Shown here: positions 25,222 to 34,100 of the stretch, piece after piece
How the letters are laid out: each line of letters starts with the position of its first letter
How positions within the stretch are numbered: position 1 is the stretch's first letter
Assembly (NCBI GenBank): GCA_035624785.1
Contig: DASPQV010000023.1
Coordinates: forward strand, 9,299-73,298
From: JAJZNI01 sp035624785
Lineage (GTDB): Bacteria; Chloroflexota; Dormibacteria; Aeolococcales; Aeolococcaceae
Direction: 5' to 3'
DNA: 64,000 bases
Notes under the pieces: model-generated
The model's database searches: none
Seen by the model: only the letters and a program-made list of their open reading frames with translations
What the model was told of the DNA's origin: nothing
Translations under genes and position numbers: made by a program

Positions 25222-25470
25222 GCGGGGTTGGCGGGGAGCTCGCCCCCGCGCGCAGATCGGTCCGCACCGGCGTGGGGGGTTGGCGGGGAGCTTGCCCCCG
25301 CGCGCAGATCGGTCCGCGCTGGCGTGGGGGGTTGGCGGGGGGCTTGCCCCCGCGCGCAGATCGGTCCGCGCTGGCGTGGGGGGTTGGCGGGGGGCTCGCC
25401 CCCCGCCTGTACAGCGGTCCGCACTGGCGTGGGGGGTTGGCGGGGGGCTCGCCCCCCGCCTGTACACTTG
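25222..25470 (+). repeat. five-copy 52-53 bp tandem repeat with GC hairpins
   Basis: The GGTTGGCGGGG phrase recurs at 25226, 25278, 25330, 25382 and 25435, a period of 52, 52, 52 and 53 bases. Each unit carries an inverted repeat of the type GGCGGGG..CCCCGCC; in copies 4 and 5 this reads GGCGGGGGGC TC GCCCCCCGCC and can form a 10-bp hairpin. Copies 4 and 5 diverge from the rest: the GCGCAGATC block is replaced by CCTGTACA. The array lies between the recO stop and the glyQS promoter. It is not multiple-of-three, so it is not a coding repeat. Period and unit boundaries were read directly. Confidence 0.9.
25463..25468 (+). promoter_or_regulatory. -10 box of glyQS, at the end of the repeat array
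   Basis: TACACT lies inside the last repeat unit and 10 bases before the GTG at 25479. The equivalent site in copy 4 reads TACAGC, so one or two changes would have created the promoter. Confidence 0.45.
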
Positions 25471-25478
25471 TGCCCTTC

Positions 25479-26914
<1,436 letters not shown>

Positions 26915-26918
<4 letters not shown>

Positions 26919-27646
26919 GCGCCGGCCCGGGCCCTGGGGACGCCGCGCCCCAGCAGGGCACCGCCGCGGAGGCGCAGGCAACTGGCGCTGGGCCGGCAAC
27001 GGACGGTGTCAGCGTGGTGAGCCAGACTCGCTCCGCCTTCCTCGCCGCCGCCGCGACGGCTCGCCGGGTGGTCGCTCTCTTCCAGGTCGGGGGGCGCTGG
27101 AAGGAGCCGAGCGCGCTTGCGGAGATGTCCGTGGGTGCGCTGGCCGCCCACCTGGTCCGAGCTGTGACCAACGTGGATCGATACATCCAGGACGAGCCGC
27201 CGGATCCCGCCGAGCCGCCGGTGAGCGCCGCCGAGTACTTCCTCCCGGTCGACGCGGATCGCTCTTCTCGGATCAATGTCGGCGTCCGTGCGACGTCGGC
27301 TGAGGAGGCGCTGGTTGGCCAGCGGGCTCTGCTCGGCCGCATGGACCGCGCCATGGAGCGCCTCGGCACCCGGCTGCCCGCCGAGCCCGGCGGCCGGACG
27401 GTCAGGGTCAGGGACGGAGAGGTCCTGCTCCTGGATGACTACCTGAGGACCCGGCTCATCGAGCTCACCATCCACAGCGACGACCTCTGCGTCAGCGTCG
27501 GCGTCCAGACCCCAACCCTCCCCGGCCTCGACATCGCGGTGGCGACGCTGATCGAGGTCGCCACCCTGCGCCACGGGGAGCTCGCGGTCCTGCGCGCCCT
27601 CACCCGCCGGGAGCGCGATCCGCAGGATGCCCTGCGGGTCCTCTGA
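26915..27646 (+). CDS. maleylpyruvate isomerase family mycothiol-dependent protein
   Basis: This 243-residue protein fits the DinB-like mycothiol-dependent enzyme group. It has the metal-binding VGALAAHLVRAVTNVDRYI helix, LLLDDYLRTRLIELTIHSDDL with the second His, and ATLIEVATLRHGELAVLRAL as the final helix. The first 35 residues are low complexity. The GTG start overlaps the glyQS stop. The biochemical activity is unknown, and the presence of this family suggests, but does not prove, that the cell makes mycothiol or a related thiol. Confidence 0.82.
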
Positions 27647-27688
27647 GCTGCGCTGAGGAGGCGATTCGGCACCGCCGCAGCGGCGATC

Positions 27689-28465
27689 TCAGGCGATCGG
27701 CTGGGATCCGGGCCGGCCGCCCCCGGCGCCGGCGTCCGGCCTTCGGAGCAGGTGGAACCAGCAGGATCCGTCGACCTCGACGGACGCCACCTCGGCATCG
27801 AGGCCGGCCACAAGCGGGGCGAACTCCTCCGGTCGGACCGCCCCCAGCACCAGGCCGTCGCTGCACACGATGACCCCGCCGCCGCTGCGGCGGCGGTCGA
27901 TGGAGCCGATCAGCCCCGCCGCGGCCTGCGCCTCGAACCAGGCCAGGCGGTCGTCCCAGAACTTGTCCGAATAGCTGGAGAAGATGGCGAGGCCGCCCGG
28001 TCTGAGCACGCGCCAGGCCTCGTGCACCAGCGCCCTCCGGTCCACGCCGAATGCGGCGATGCCGTTCTGGACGCAGACCACCACGTCGAAGGTGGCGTCG
28101 ACGAATGCCAGCCGGGCGGCGTCCATGCACGCCAGCAGCAGGTTGGGGAGACTGCGGAGCCGCGCGGCCGCCAAGGCGAGGCTTTCCGGCGAGGTGTCGA
28201 TCCCGACAACCAGCCGGGCGGCGCCGGCCAGGTCGGCGAGGGTCCGGCCGTAGCCGCAACCGAGGTCCAGCACGACGTCGCCAGGATGTACGTGGGCGAC
28301 GACGAAATCCATCTCGGCACGGAGGTAGCGCTGGACCCGGGCGGAGCCCACCTGGTAGCAGCGCTCCAGGGCTTCGCCGGCGAGCTTCTCGCGATAGTAG
28401 GAGCCGCGCTCCATCGACGCCGAGGCGTGCTCTGACTGGGGCGTCGGAGCCGGCGAGGCGGGCAC
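27689..28465 (-). CDS. SAM-dependent methyltransferase (class I)
   Basis: This enzyme of about 258 residues has the motif I strand VVLDLGCGYGRTLADLAGAARLVVGID, an acidic loop after the second strand, and motif FDVVVCVQNGIAAFG, followed by GGLAIFSSYSDKFW. The fold is the classical Rossmann methyltransferase. No substrate-specific motif is evident. The open frame reaches 28495. The GTG at 28465 is chosen because GATACT (28478-28473 on the minus strand) lies 7 bases upstream, the leaderless pattern of this window. ATG 28414 is the next start and would remove only 17 low-complexity residues. Confidence 0.8.
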   Translation of the reverse strand: MPASPAPTPQSEHASASMERGSYYREKLAGEALERCYQVGSARVQRYLRAEMDFVVAHVHPGDVVLDLGCGYGRTLADLAGAARLVVGIDTSPESLALAAARLRSLPNLLLACMDAARLAFVDATFDVVVCVQNGIAAFGVDRRALVHEAWRVLRPGGLAIFSSYSDKFWDDRLAWFEAQAAAGLIGSIDRRRSGGGVIVCSDGLVLGAVRPEEFAPLVAGLDAEVASVEVDGSCWFHLLRRPDAGAGGGRPGSQPIA

Positions 28466-28504
28466 GGGGGCAAGTATCCGCGTCCTCTCCCTCAAGTGCA
28501 GGAA

Positions 28505-28534
28505 AGGTGGCCGGTCAGCGGCGACCGGCCACCT
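28505..28534 (-). terminator. rho-independent-type hairpin after the repeat-domain gene
   Basis: AGGTGGCCGGTC pairs with GACCGGCCACCT around a six-base loop (12 bp). On the minus strand it is followed by TTTCC. It lies just past the stop of the 28559-29566 gene. Confidence 0.7.
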
Positions 28535-28558
28535 CCTTGGGGAGCGGGGGGAGGCCGA

Positions 28559-29566
28559 TCAGGTTCCCGACGGCGTGGGTGAGGCCGACGGGGACGCCGC
28601 GGGGTGGCGGCCCCAGGGACCGCCGGGGAACGACCCGCCCGGCCCGGCGAAGGGACCGAACGGCCAGCCCGGAAAGTCGTCGTTCACCCACTGGCTGACC
28701 CGCTGGGGTACCTCCGAGGTCAGCTGGCTCGCTTGAGACGAGCTGATCTTGCCGCTCTGCTCCAGGCTGCTGATCTGGCTGTCGACGGCCGTGGTCACGG
28801 CGCTGATCACCGTGCTCGCCTGCACCCCCTTGGACTGCGCCACGCTGGCCACGCTCTGCCCGCCGGCCAGGTCGGAGAGCAGCTCCGAGGGGGTGATGCC
28901 GATGGCCTTGGCCGCCGCCTGCACCGCTGCCTGCTCGCCGTCCAGGGGAAGGCCCGCGGTGGGTCCGCGGAAGCCGCCCGCCTGGTTGACGAAGGCGGTG
29001 ATCATCGAGGTGAGGTTGGCCTCCAGCTGGCTCGCCTGGCTCGAGGTGATCTTGCCGCTGGAGACCAGCTTGTTGATCGCGGTGGTCTCGTCACCGACCA
29101 GCGCGCTGATCACGTCCTGAGCCGTCTTGCCGTTGCTGGTCGCCACCTGGGCGATGCTCTGACCGTTCTGGAGGTCCGCCTGCAGGGTCTGCTCGCTGAT
29201 CCCGATCGCACTCGCCGCATCCTGGAGCAGGTTGACCCCGGCCAGCCCCGGAAGCCCCCGGAAGCCTCCGTGGAACCGCGGGCCGGGGCTGGGGGAGGGT
29301 GTCGGGGTCGCCGCCCCGGCTCCATTCACGCTCGAAGCCGTGGGCGTCGTGGTGGCGGTGGCCGCCCTGGTGATCAGGAATCCGCCCACGGCGCTGCCCG
29401 CCACGAGGCCGATCAGGACCGCGAGGGTCCTCAGCCGGTGAACGCCGAAAGGCCGGCCCCGAGACGGGGCCGGCGGTGGGGGAGGCGGTGGACAGTACGC
29501 AGCCGGCGGCGGGACGGCGGCGGGATCGTCCTGGCCGCCACGGGAGGGACGAAGCTCCTCGCTCAT
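28559..29566 (-). CDS. membrane-anchored protein with two copies of a helical repeat domain
   Basis: This 335-residue protein has a proline-rich cytosolic start, one transmembrane segment (about residues 50-70), a Thr/Ala/Pro linker, and then two homologous domains of about 90 residues. The first contains SAIGISEQTLQADLQNGQSIAQVA and the second KAIGITPSELLSDLAGGQSVASVA. Each continues with TVISAV/DVISAL and SSGKITSSQASQL / SSGKISSSQASQL. A Gly/Pro-rich tail follows. Domains of this shape occur in extracytoplasmic proteins of unknown role. The Shine-Dalgarno site AAGGAG precedes the ATG at 29566. The N-terminus is in the cytosol and the repeats are outside by topology. Confidence 0.75.
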   Translation of the reverse strand: MSEELRPSRGGQDDPAAVPPPAAYCPPPPPPPAPSRGRPFGVHRLRTLAVLIGLVAGSAVGGFLITRAATATTTPTASSVNGAGAATPTPSPSPGPRFHGGFRGLPGLAGVNLLQDAASAIGISEQTLQADLQNGQSIAQVATSNGKTAQDVISALVGDETTAINKLVSSGKITSSQASQLEANLTSMITAFVNQAGGFRGPTAGLPLDGEQAAVQAAAKAIGITPSELLSDLAGGQSVASVAQSKGVQASTVISAVTTAVDSQISSLEQSGKISSSQASQLTSEVPQRVSQWVNDDFPGWPFGPFAGPGGSFPGGPWGRHPAASPSASPTPSGT

Positions 29567-29706
29567 CTTCGGTGCTCCTTGTCGGTGCCAGCCTACCCCT
29601 CGGGCCTTTCGACTCCATGACAACTCGGTGAGGAAGGGCGATTCCCGAGGTGCTCACCGGCAAGACCGCCGGGGCCATCAGCGCCTCCGCGCTCACGGAC
29701 CCCTGT

Positions 29707-29712
29707 CAGACT
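29707..29712 (+). promoter_or_regulatory. extended -10 of the sirtuin gene
   Basis: TGTCAGACT gives a TGN-extended -10 (CAGACT) six bases before the ATG at 29719, consistent with a leaderless start. Confidence 0.4.
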
Positions 29713-29718
29713 GCCTCC

Positions 29719-30501
29719 ATGGACCAGCGCCAGCGCGTGGTCGCCTGGCTCGCCGAGGCCAGGCGGATCCTGGTCTTCACCGGGGCGGGGATCTCCACGG
29801 AGTCCGGGATCCCCGATTTTCGAGGTCCCCAGGGAGTGTGGCGCAGCCGCGACCCGGCGCGGTGGACGATCGACCGCTATCTCGCCGACCCGGAGGTCCG
29901 CCGCGAACGCTGGCTGGATCGGCTGGCCTCCCCGGTGGAGGCTGCCCGGCCCAACGCCGCCCACCTGGCCGTGGCCGCCCTGGAGCGAACCGGCCGGGCC
30001 CCTGTCGTGGTGACCCAGAACATCGACGGGCTCCACCAGTTGGCGGGATCCACCGACGTCATCGAGCTGCACGGGACCACCCGCGCCGCCGTCTGCCTGG
30101 ACTGCCGCCGGAGGTCCTCCATCGAGGTGGTGCTGGACCGCGTCCGGGAGGGTGACACGGACCCGCGCTGCGAGACCTGCGGAGGCCTGCTCAAGACCGC
30201 CACGGTGAGCTTCGGCGAGGCCCTGGACGAGGCTGACCTGGAGCGGGCGATGAGGGAGGCGGACCGCTGCGACGTCTGCCTCGCGGTCGGCTCGACCCTC
30301 TCGGTCTGGCCCGCCGCGGGGGTGCCGGTGCGGGCGGTGGAGACCGGCGCTCGCCTGGTCATCGTCAACCAGGGCGAGACCGACCTGGACGCTGTTGCCG
30401 ATGCCATCCTGGAGGGCGCTGCCGGGGAGGTGCTGCCGGCCTTGATCCGGGGGGCCTTCCCCGGGGTCGTGGATCGCGGCAGCCCGTCGCCGGTCCTCTG
30501 A
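29719..30501 (+). CDS. Sir2-family NAD-dependent deacetylase
   Basis: This 260-residue sirtuin has GAGIS (residues 22-26), the IPDFRG loop, TQNIDGLHQLAG, and the catalytic His in IELHGTT (about His118). A zinc-binding Cys tetrad follows (CLDC and CETC), then FGEALDEADL and the GSTLSVWPAAGVP NAD-binding stretch. It should deacylate lysines using NAD. The class cannot be fixed from these motifs alone. The start chosen avoids about 23 non-conserved upstream residues. It is divergent from the repeat-domain gene. Confidence 0.93.
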   Translation: MDQRQRVVAWLAEARRILVFTGAGISTESGIPDFRGPQGVWRSRDPARWTIDRYLADPEVRRERWLDRLASPVEAARPNAAHLAVAALERTGRAPVVVTQNIDGLHQLAGSTDVIELHGTTRAAVCLDCRRRSSIEVVLDRVREGDTDPRCETCGGLLKTATVSFGEALDEADLERAMREADRCDVCLAVGSTLSVWPAAGVPVRAVETGARLVIVNQGETDLDAVADAILEGAAGEVLPALIRGAFPGVVDRGSPSPVL

Positions 30502-30586
30502 GCCCGGGCCCGAGGCTGGCGCGGGCGACAGCCGCCCAGACCGGGCGGCTACACTCCGCCGGACCGTCTCCAGGAGTGCAGCCTCC

Positions 30587-31477
30587 ATGCCCGCCATCGT
30601 GGTCGAGGACCTTCGCAAGTCCTATGGCCCGGTTCGGGCCGTCCAGGGCGTGAGCTTCACCGTGGAGACCGGCGAGGTGTTCGGCCTGCTGGGTCCCAAC
30701 GGCGCGGGCAAGACCACCATCGTCGAGATCCTCGAGGGGTATCGGCGGCGTGACGGGGGACGGGTCGAGGTGCTCGGCGAGGACCCGGCCAGGGGAGCCA
30801 GAGGCTTCAAGCGACGCGCTGGCATGGTGCTCCAGGAATGCGCTGTCGAACCTTACTTGAGCGTGCGCGAGGTCGTCGAGCTCCATCGCGGCTACTACCC
30901 GAGCCCGCTGCCCGGCGACGAGGTGATCGACCTGGTCGGGCTCAGCGAGAGCGCTGACGTTCGTGTCATGCGGCTCTCCGGTGGCCAGCAGCGCCGCCTC
31001 GACCTGGCCCTGGCCCTGGTCGGGGACCCCGAGCTGCTCTTCCTGGACGAGCCCACCACCGGCTTCGACCCGTCGGCTCGCCGCAATGCCTGGGAGATCG
31101 TGCGCAGCATGCGGCGGCTGGGCAAGACCATCCTGCTCACCACCCATTACATGGACGAGGCGCAGAACCTCACCGACCGGATTTGTGTGGTCAGCCATGG
31201 TCAGGTGGTCCGGATCGGCACCGCGGTGAGCCTGCGGGCGGAACGGGCGGCCACCAGCATCCGGTTCGTCAAGCCCGCCGGCCTCACCGTTCCCGAGGTC
31301 GGTGACCTGATGCCGTCCGGCGAGGATGGCTTGGTCGCGGTGGTCACGGACACGCCGACCCGGACCCTTCACGAGCTGACCGCGTGGGCCATGGCCCACG
31401 GCGTGGAGCTGGAGCGGCTCGAGGTCACCCAGCCGTCTCTCGAGGACGTCTACCTGGAGCTCACCGGCGGTGAGTGA
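30587..31477 (+). CDS. ABC exporter ATP-binding protein (DrrA-like)
   Basis: This 296-residue ATPase has Walker A GPNGAGKTT, an ILEGYRRRDGG loop typical of the DrrA/NatA exporters, the signature RLSGGQQRRLDLA, and Walker B LLFLDEPTTGFDPSARR with the D-loop. A C-terminal domain of about 90 residues follows. The ATG at 30587 is preceded by AGGAG and, further up, TACACT, so this message has a short 5' leader. It overlaps the permease start by 8 bases and should export a lipophilic substrate. The cargo is unknown. Confidence 0.9.
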   Translation: MPAIVVEDLRKSYGPVRAVQGVSFTVETGEVFGLLGPNGAGKTTIVEILEGYRRRDGGRVEVLGEDPARGARGFKRRAGMVLQECAVEPYLSVREVVELHRGYYPSPLPGDEVIDLVGLSESADVRVMRLSGGQQRRLDLALALVGDPELLFLDEPTTGFDPSARRNAWEIVRSMRRLGKTILLTTHYMDEAQNLTDRICVVSHGQVVRIGTAVSLRAERAATSIRFVKPAGLTVPEVGDLMPSGEDGLVAVVTDTPTRTLHELTAWAMAHGVELERLEVTQPSLEDVYLELTGGE

Positions 31478-32273
31478 GCTGAGCGTGAGCCTCGGCCAGG
31501 TGCGGGCCGAGCAGAAGAGCTTCTGGCGCAACCCCACTGCCGCCTTCTTCGGCTTCGCCTTCCCGCTCATGTTCCTGCTCATCTTCGGGACCATCTTCAA
31601 GGGGCAGACGGTGTGCGTCGACGGGTACTACAACAACCGCGGCCAGTGCGTCGGCGGCGGCGTGCAGGTGCCCTACAACACGTTCTTCGTCCCCACCATG
31701 GCCGCCTGGGGCGTGCTCACCACCTGCTACGTGAACCTGGCCATGAGCGTCACCAACCGCCGCGATGCCGGCTTGCTCAAGCGTCTGCGGGGCACGCCGT
31801 TGCCGCCCGCGGCCTACGTGGTCGGGGTGGTCGGCTCGGCCCTGATCACCGCCCTCATCACGGTGGCGCTGACCGAGCTGGTCGGTCATTACCTCTACAG
31901 CGCACCATGGCCGGCCCACTGGCTGCAGTCGCTGGTGATCGTCCTTCTCGGCGGCGCCGTCTTCTGCGCCCTGGCGATGGCCGTCACCGTGCTCATCCCC
32001 AATGCCGATGCCGCGATCGCGGTGGTCAACATCAGCTACCTGCCCCTGCTCTTCATCTCCGGATTCTTCTTCAGCTTCAATGACACGGTGCTCAACGACA
32101 TCGCCAAGGTCTTTCCGATCTACTGGTTCAAGGAGGCGATGCTCACCGCCTTCGGCGCCCGGCTGTCGGTGAGCGGCTGGGACGGCGGCGACCTCCTGGT
32201 GCTGCTGGCCTGGGGCGTGGTCGGGCTCGCCATCGCTCTCCGCTTCTTCCGCTGGATGCCGCGCCGGGCCTGA
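31470..32273 (+). CDS. ABC-2 family transporter permease
   Basis: This 267-residue membrane partner of the preceding ATPase starts with a short helix (VRAEQKSFWRNPTAAFFGFAFPLMFLLIFG), and five more hydrophobic segments follow. The cysteine pair in QTVCVDGYYNNRGQCVGGG lies in the first outside loop and may form a disulphide. SVTNRRDAGLLKRLRGTPLP is the typical ABC-2 cytosolic element. The GTG start overlaps the ATPase stop, giving a coupled pair. Confidence 0.88.
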   Translation: MSELSVSLGQVRAEQKSFWRNPTAAFFGFAFPLMFLLIFGTIFKGQTVCVDGYYNNRGQCVGGGVQVPYNTFFVPTMAAWGVLTTCYVNLAMSVTNRRDAGLLKRLRGTPLPPAAYVVGVVGSALITALITVALTELVGHYLYSAPWPAHWLQSLVIVLLGGAVFCALAMAVTVLIPNADAAIAVVNISYLPLLFISGFFFSFNDTVLNDIAKVFPIYWFKEAMLTAFGARLSVSGWDGGDLLVLLAWGVVGLAIALRFFRWMPRRA

Positions 32274-32291
32274 ACGTTTTCGGGAGAGCGG

Positions 32292-32297
32292 GATAAT
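32292..32297 (+). promoter_or_regulatory. -10 box of the M48-type peptidase gene
   Basis: GATAAT lies 10 bases upstream of the ATG at 32308, again leaving no room for a Shine-Dalgarno sequence. Confidence 0.45.
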
Positions 32298-32307
32298 CCC
32301 GGCTGGG

Positions 32308-33252
32308 ATGAGCCAGCCAGGGCCCGCAGGCCACCCATCAGCGCCCTTCCAGTTGCTTCCGGCGGGCCACGCACCGGCGCCCTTCCAGCCCGGCCCTGGC
32401 TGGGCTCCGCCGCACCCGGGTTCACCGCCGGTCCGGCCCGCCCGGGCCGGCGCGGCCCTGGTCACCGCCGGGTTGTGGATCTGCCTCTGCGGGTGGTCGC
32501 TGGCGACCGCCCTCCAGGGACAGCCGGTGCTGGGCGCCGTGTCGGGCTTCTTCGACCTGCAGCTCTCGGTGCTCGCTTTCAGGCTGGGCCGCCTGCAGCG
32601 AGGCGACGACCTGGACCCGGTTGCCAGGGGCCGGGTGGGGCTGGTCATGAGTGAGCTGTGCTGGCGGCTGGGGTGGCCACCCCTGGGTGTCCGCGTGGTG
32701 AGCTTCTCCGCCCACCTGATGGGGGTGCGCATGCGCGATCGACCGCCGACCCTGGTGGTGGCTCAGCCGTTCGTGGACCGCCTCACCGACCGCGAGCTGC
32801 GCACCCTGGTGGCGCACGAGCTCGCCCACATCGGCCGTCGGGACAATCGAGCCACGACGGTGCGCAACCTGGCCGCGCTGGTCCTGGGAGCCGTGCTCTG
32901 CGGCCTCTGCTTCCTGGTGTCACCCACCCTGTCCCAGTACCCGCTGGGCCTGACCGCGCTCTACGTGGGCCTGGTTCTCGGCTCCCTCGCCCTCGGCCCG
33001 CTGAACCGGAGTCGAGAGACGAGGGCGGACCGCGACGCGGTGATGATCAGCGCTGACCCGGAGGCGCTGGCCGCCGCTCTCCGAACCATGGGTGAGATCA
33101 CCGAGCAGGTGCGCGGGGAGCTCTTCTCGCCCCCGGTGCTGCGCTGGCTGCTCTGGCCATGGTCGATGCGACCGACCACGCACCCTCCCGTGGCGGCCCG
33201 CATCGCCGCCGTGAACAGGATCATGGGGTTGGGGCCGCCGGCGGGCCCCTGA
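32308..33252 (+). CDS. M48-type membrane zinc metallopeptidase
   Basis: This 314-residue protein has a Pro-rich start and a hydrophobic segment near residues 50-70. The zinc motif HELAH (about residues 170-174) is followed by IGRRDNR, and SRETRADRDAVMIS about 67 residues later supplies the third ligand, a Glu in an ETRAD context. This is the HtpX/CAAX-protease-like arrangement. Two membrane segments separate the motif and the third ligand. It would cleave membrane or secreted proteins, and the substrate is unknown. It follows the ABC pair but has its own promoter-like box. Confidence 0.85.
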   Translation: MSQPGPAGHPSAPFQLLPAGHAPAPFQPGPGWAPPHPGSPPVRPARAGAALVTAGLWICLCGWSLATALQGQPVLGAVSGFFDLQLSVLAFRLGRLQRGDDLDPVARGRVGLVMSELCWRLGWPPLGVRVVSFSAHLMGVRMRDRPPTLVVAQPFVDRLTDRELRTLVAHELAHIGRRDNRATTVRNLAALVLGAVLCGLCFLVSPTLSQYPLGLTALYVGLVLGSLALGPLNRSRETRADRDAVMISADPEALAAALRTMGEITEQVRGELFSPPVLRWLLWPWSMRPTTHPPVAARIAAVNRIMGLGPPAGP

Positions 33253-33283
33253 CCAGCTTCCCCTCCCGTCGCCTTCGCGCAGC

Positions 33284-33874
33284 TCAGACGTGGCAGGCGC
33301 CGCCCCCCCGCTTCTCGAAGTACTGCTGGTGATACCCCTCGGCCTCCCAGAAGCGGGGGGCCTCGGCGATCTGGGTGACGATGGGACGGCGGAACCGATG
33401 CTCCTCCTCCAGCCGAGCGCGCACCCTCTCCGCCACCTCCCGCTGCTCCGCGTCGCGGACGAAGACGGCCGAGCGGTACTGGTCGCCGACATCCGGCCCC
33501 TGGCGGTTGAGCTGGGTGGGGTCGTGGATCTCGGTGAGGAAGGCGGTCACCAGCTGCTCGTAGCTGACCCGGTCCGGATCGAAGAGCACCTCCACCGCCT
33601 CGGCGTGCCCGGTGGTGTGGCGGCAGACATCGGGATACGTGGGGTGGTCGGTCCGGCCGCCGGTGTAGCCAACCCGGGTCGCGACCACCCCCGGGATCCG
33701 TCGGAGCTCGTCCTCCACCCCCCAGAAGCAGCCACCGGCGAAGGTCGCCGCCTGCAGGGAGCTGGCGCTGGGGAGGGGCGCCCCGGGCTCAGCGGCCGAG
33801 GCGGTGGCGGCGAACGTGGCCGGCTCTGGGGCGAAGGGGGTCACTGGGTCAGGGCTCGGGGAGGTGGTGCTCAT
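33284..33874 (-). CDS. msrA: peptide-methionine (S)-S-oxide reductase MsrA
   Basis: This 196-residue MsrA has the active-site motif GGCFWGVEDELRRIPGVV, YTGGRTDHPTYPDVCRHTTGHAEAVEVLFDP, DPTQLNRQGPDVGDQYRSAVF and a final GGGACHV holding the likely resolving Cys. It repairs oxidised methionine. The first 40 residues or so are low complexity. On the minus strand CACAAT (33886-33881) lies 6 bases before the ATG at 33874. It is convergent with the M48 gene and divergent from ppdK. Confidence 0.95.
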   Translation of the reverse strand: MSTTSPSPDPVTPFAPEPATFAATASAAEPGAPLPSASSLQAATFAGGCFWGVEDELRRIPGVVATRVGYTGGRTDHPTYPDVCRHTTGHAEAVEVLFDPDRVSYEQLVTAFLTEIHDPTQLNRQGPDVGDQYRSAVFVRDAEQREVAERVRARLEEEHRFRRPIVTQIAEAPRFWEAEGYHQQYFEKRGGGACHV

Positions 33875-34100
33875 GGCCCCATTGTGCCCAGTTGCCGGGC
33901 CGGATACTCGTCGGCCACCCCCTTCTGCCCGGCGCGACCGCCGTGAGGCTCGGCGGCGATGCCCCCCGCCCAGCCGGTTGGCCGCCAGAGACCGGGAGCC
34001 TCGGCCGACCCCCGCAGGCGGGGGCGGGGCAGGCGGTGAGGCCGTGCCGCGGTGCTACCCTCGGCGGGCCCAGCCTCCCATCCAGGAAAGAGGACCGATC

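Noticed and set aside
25222..25470. A CRISPR array
   Set aside because: The units are nearly identical and directly adjacent with no variable spacers, and no cas genes are present.
33804..34100. An N-terminal extension of ppdK back to 33804
   Set aside because: It runs over the msrA start and promoter, is low complexity, and the ATG at 34101 has its own Shine-Dalgarno site.
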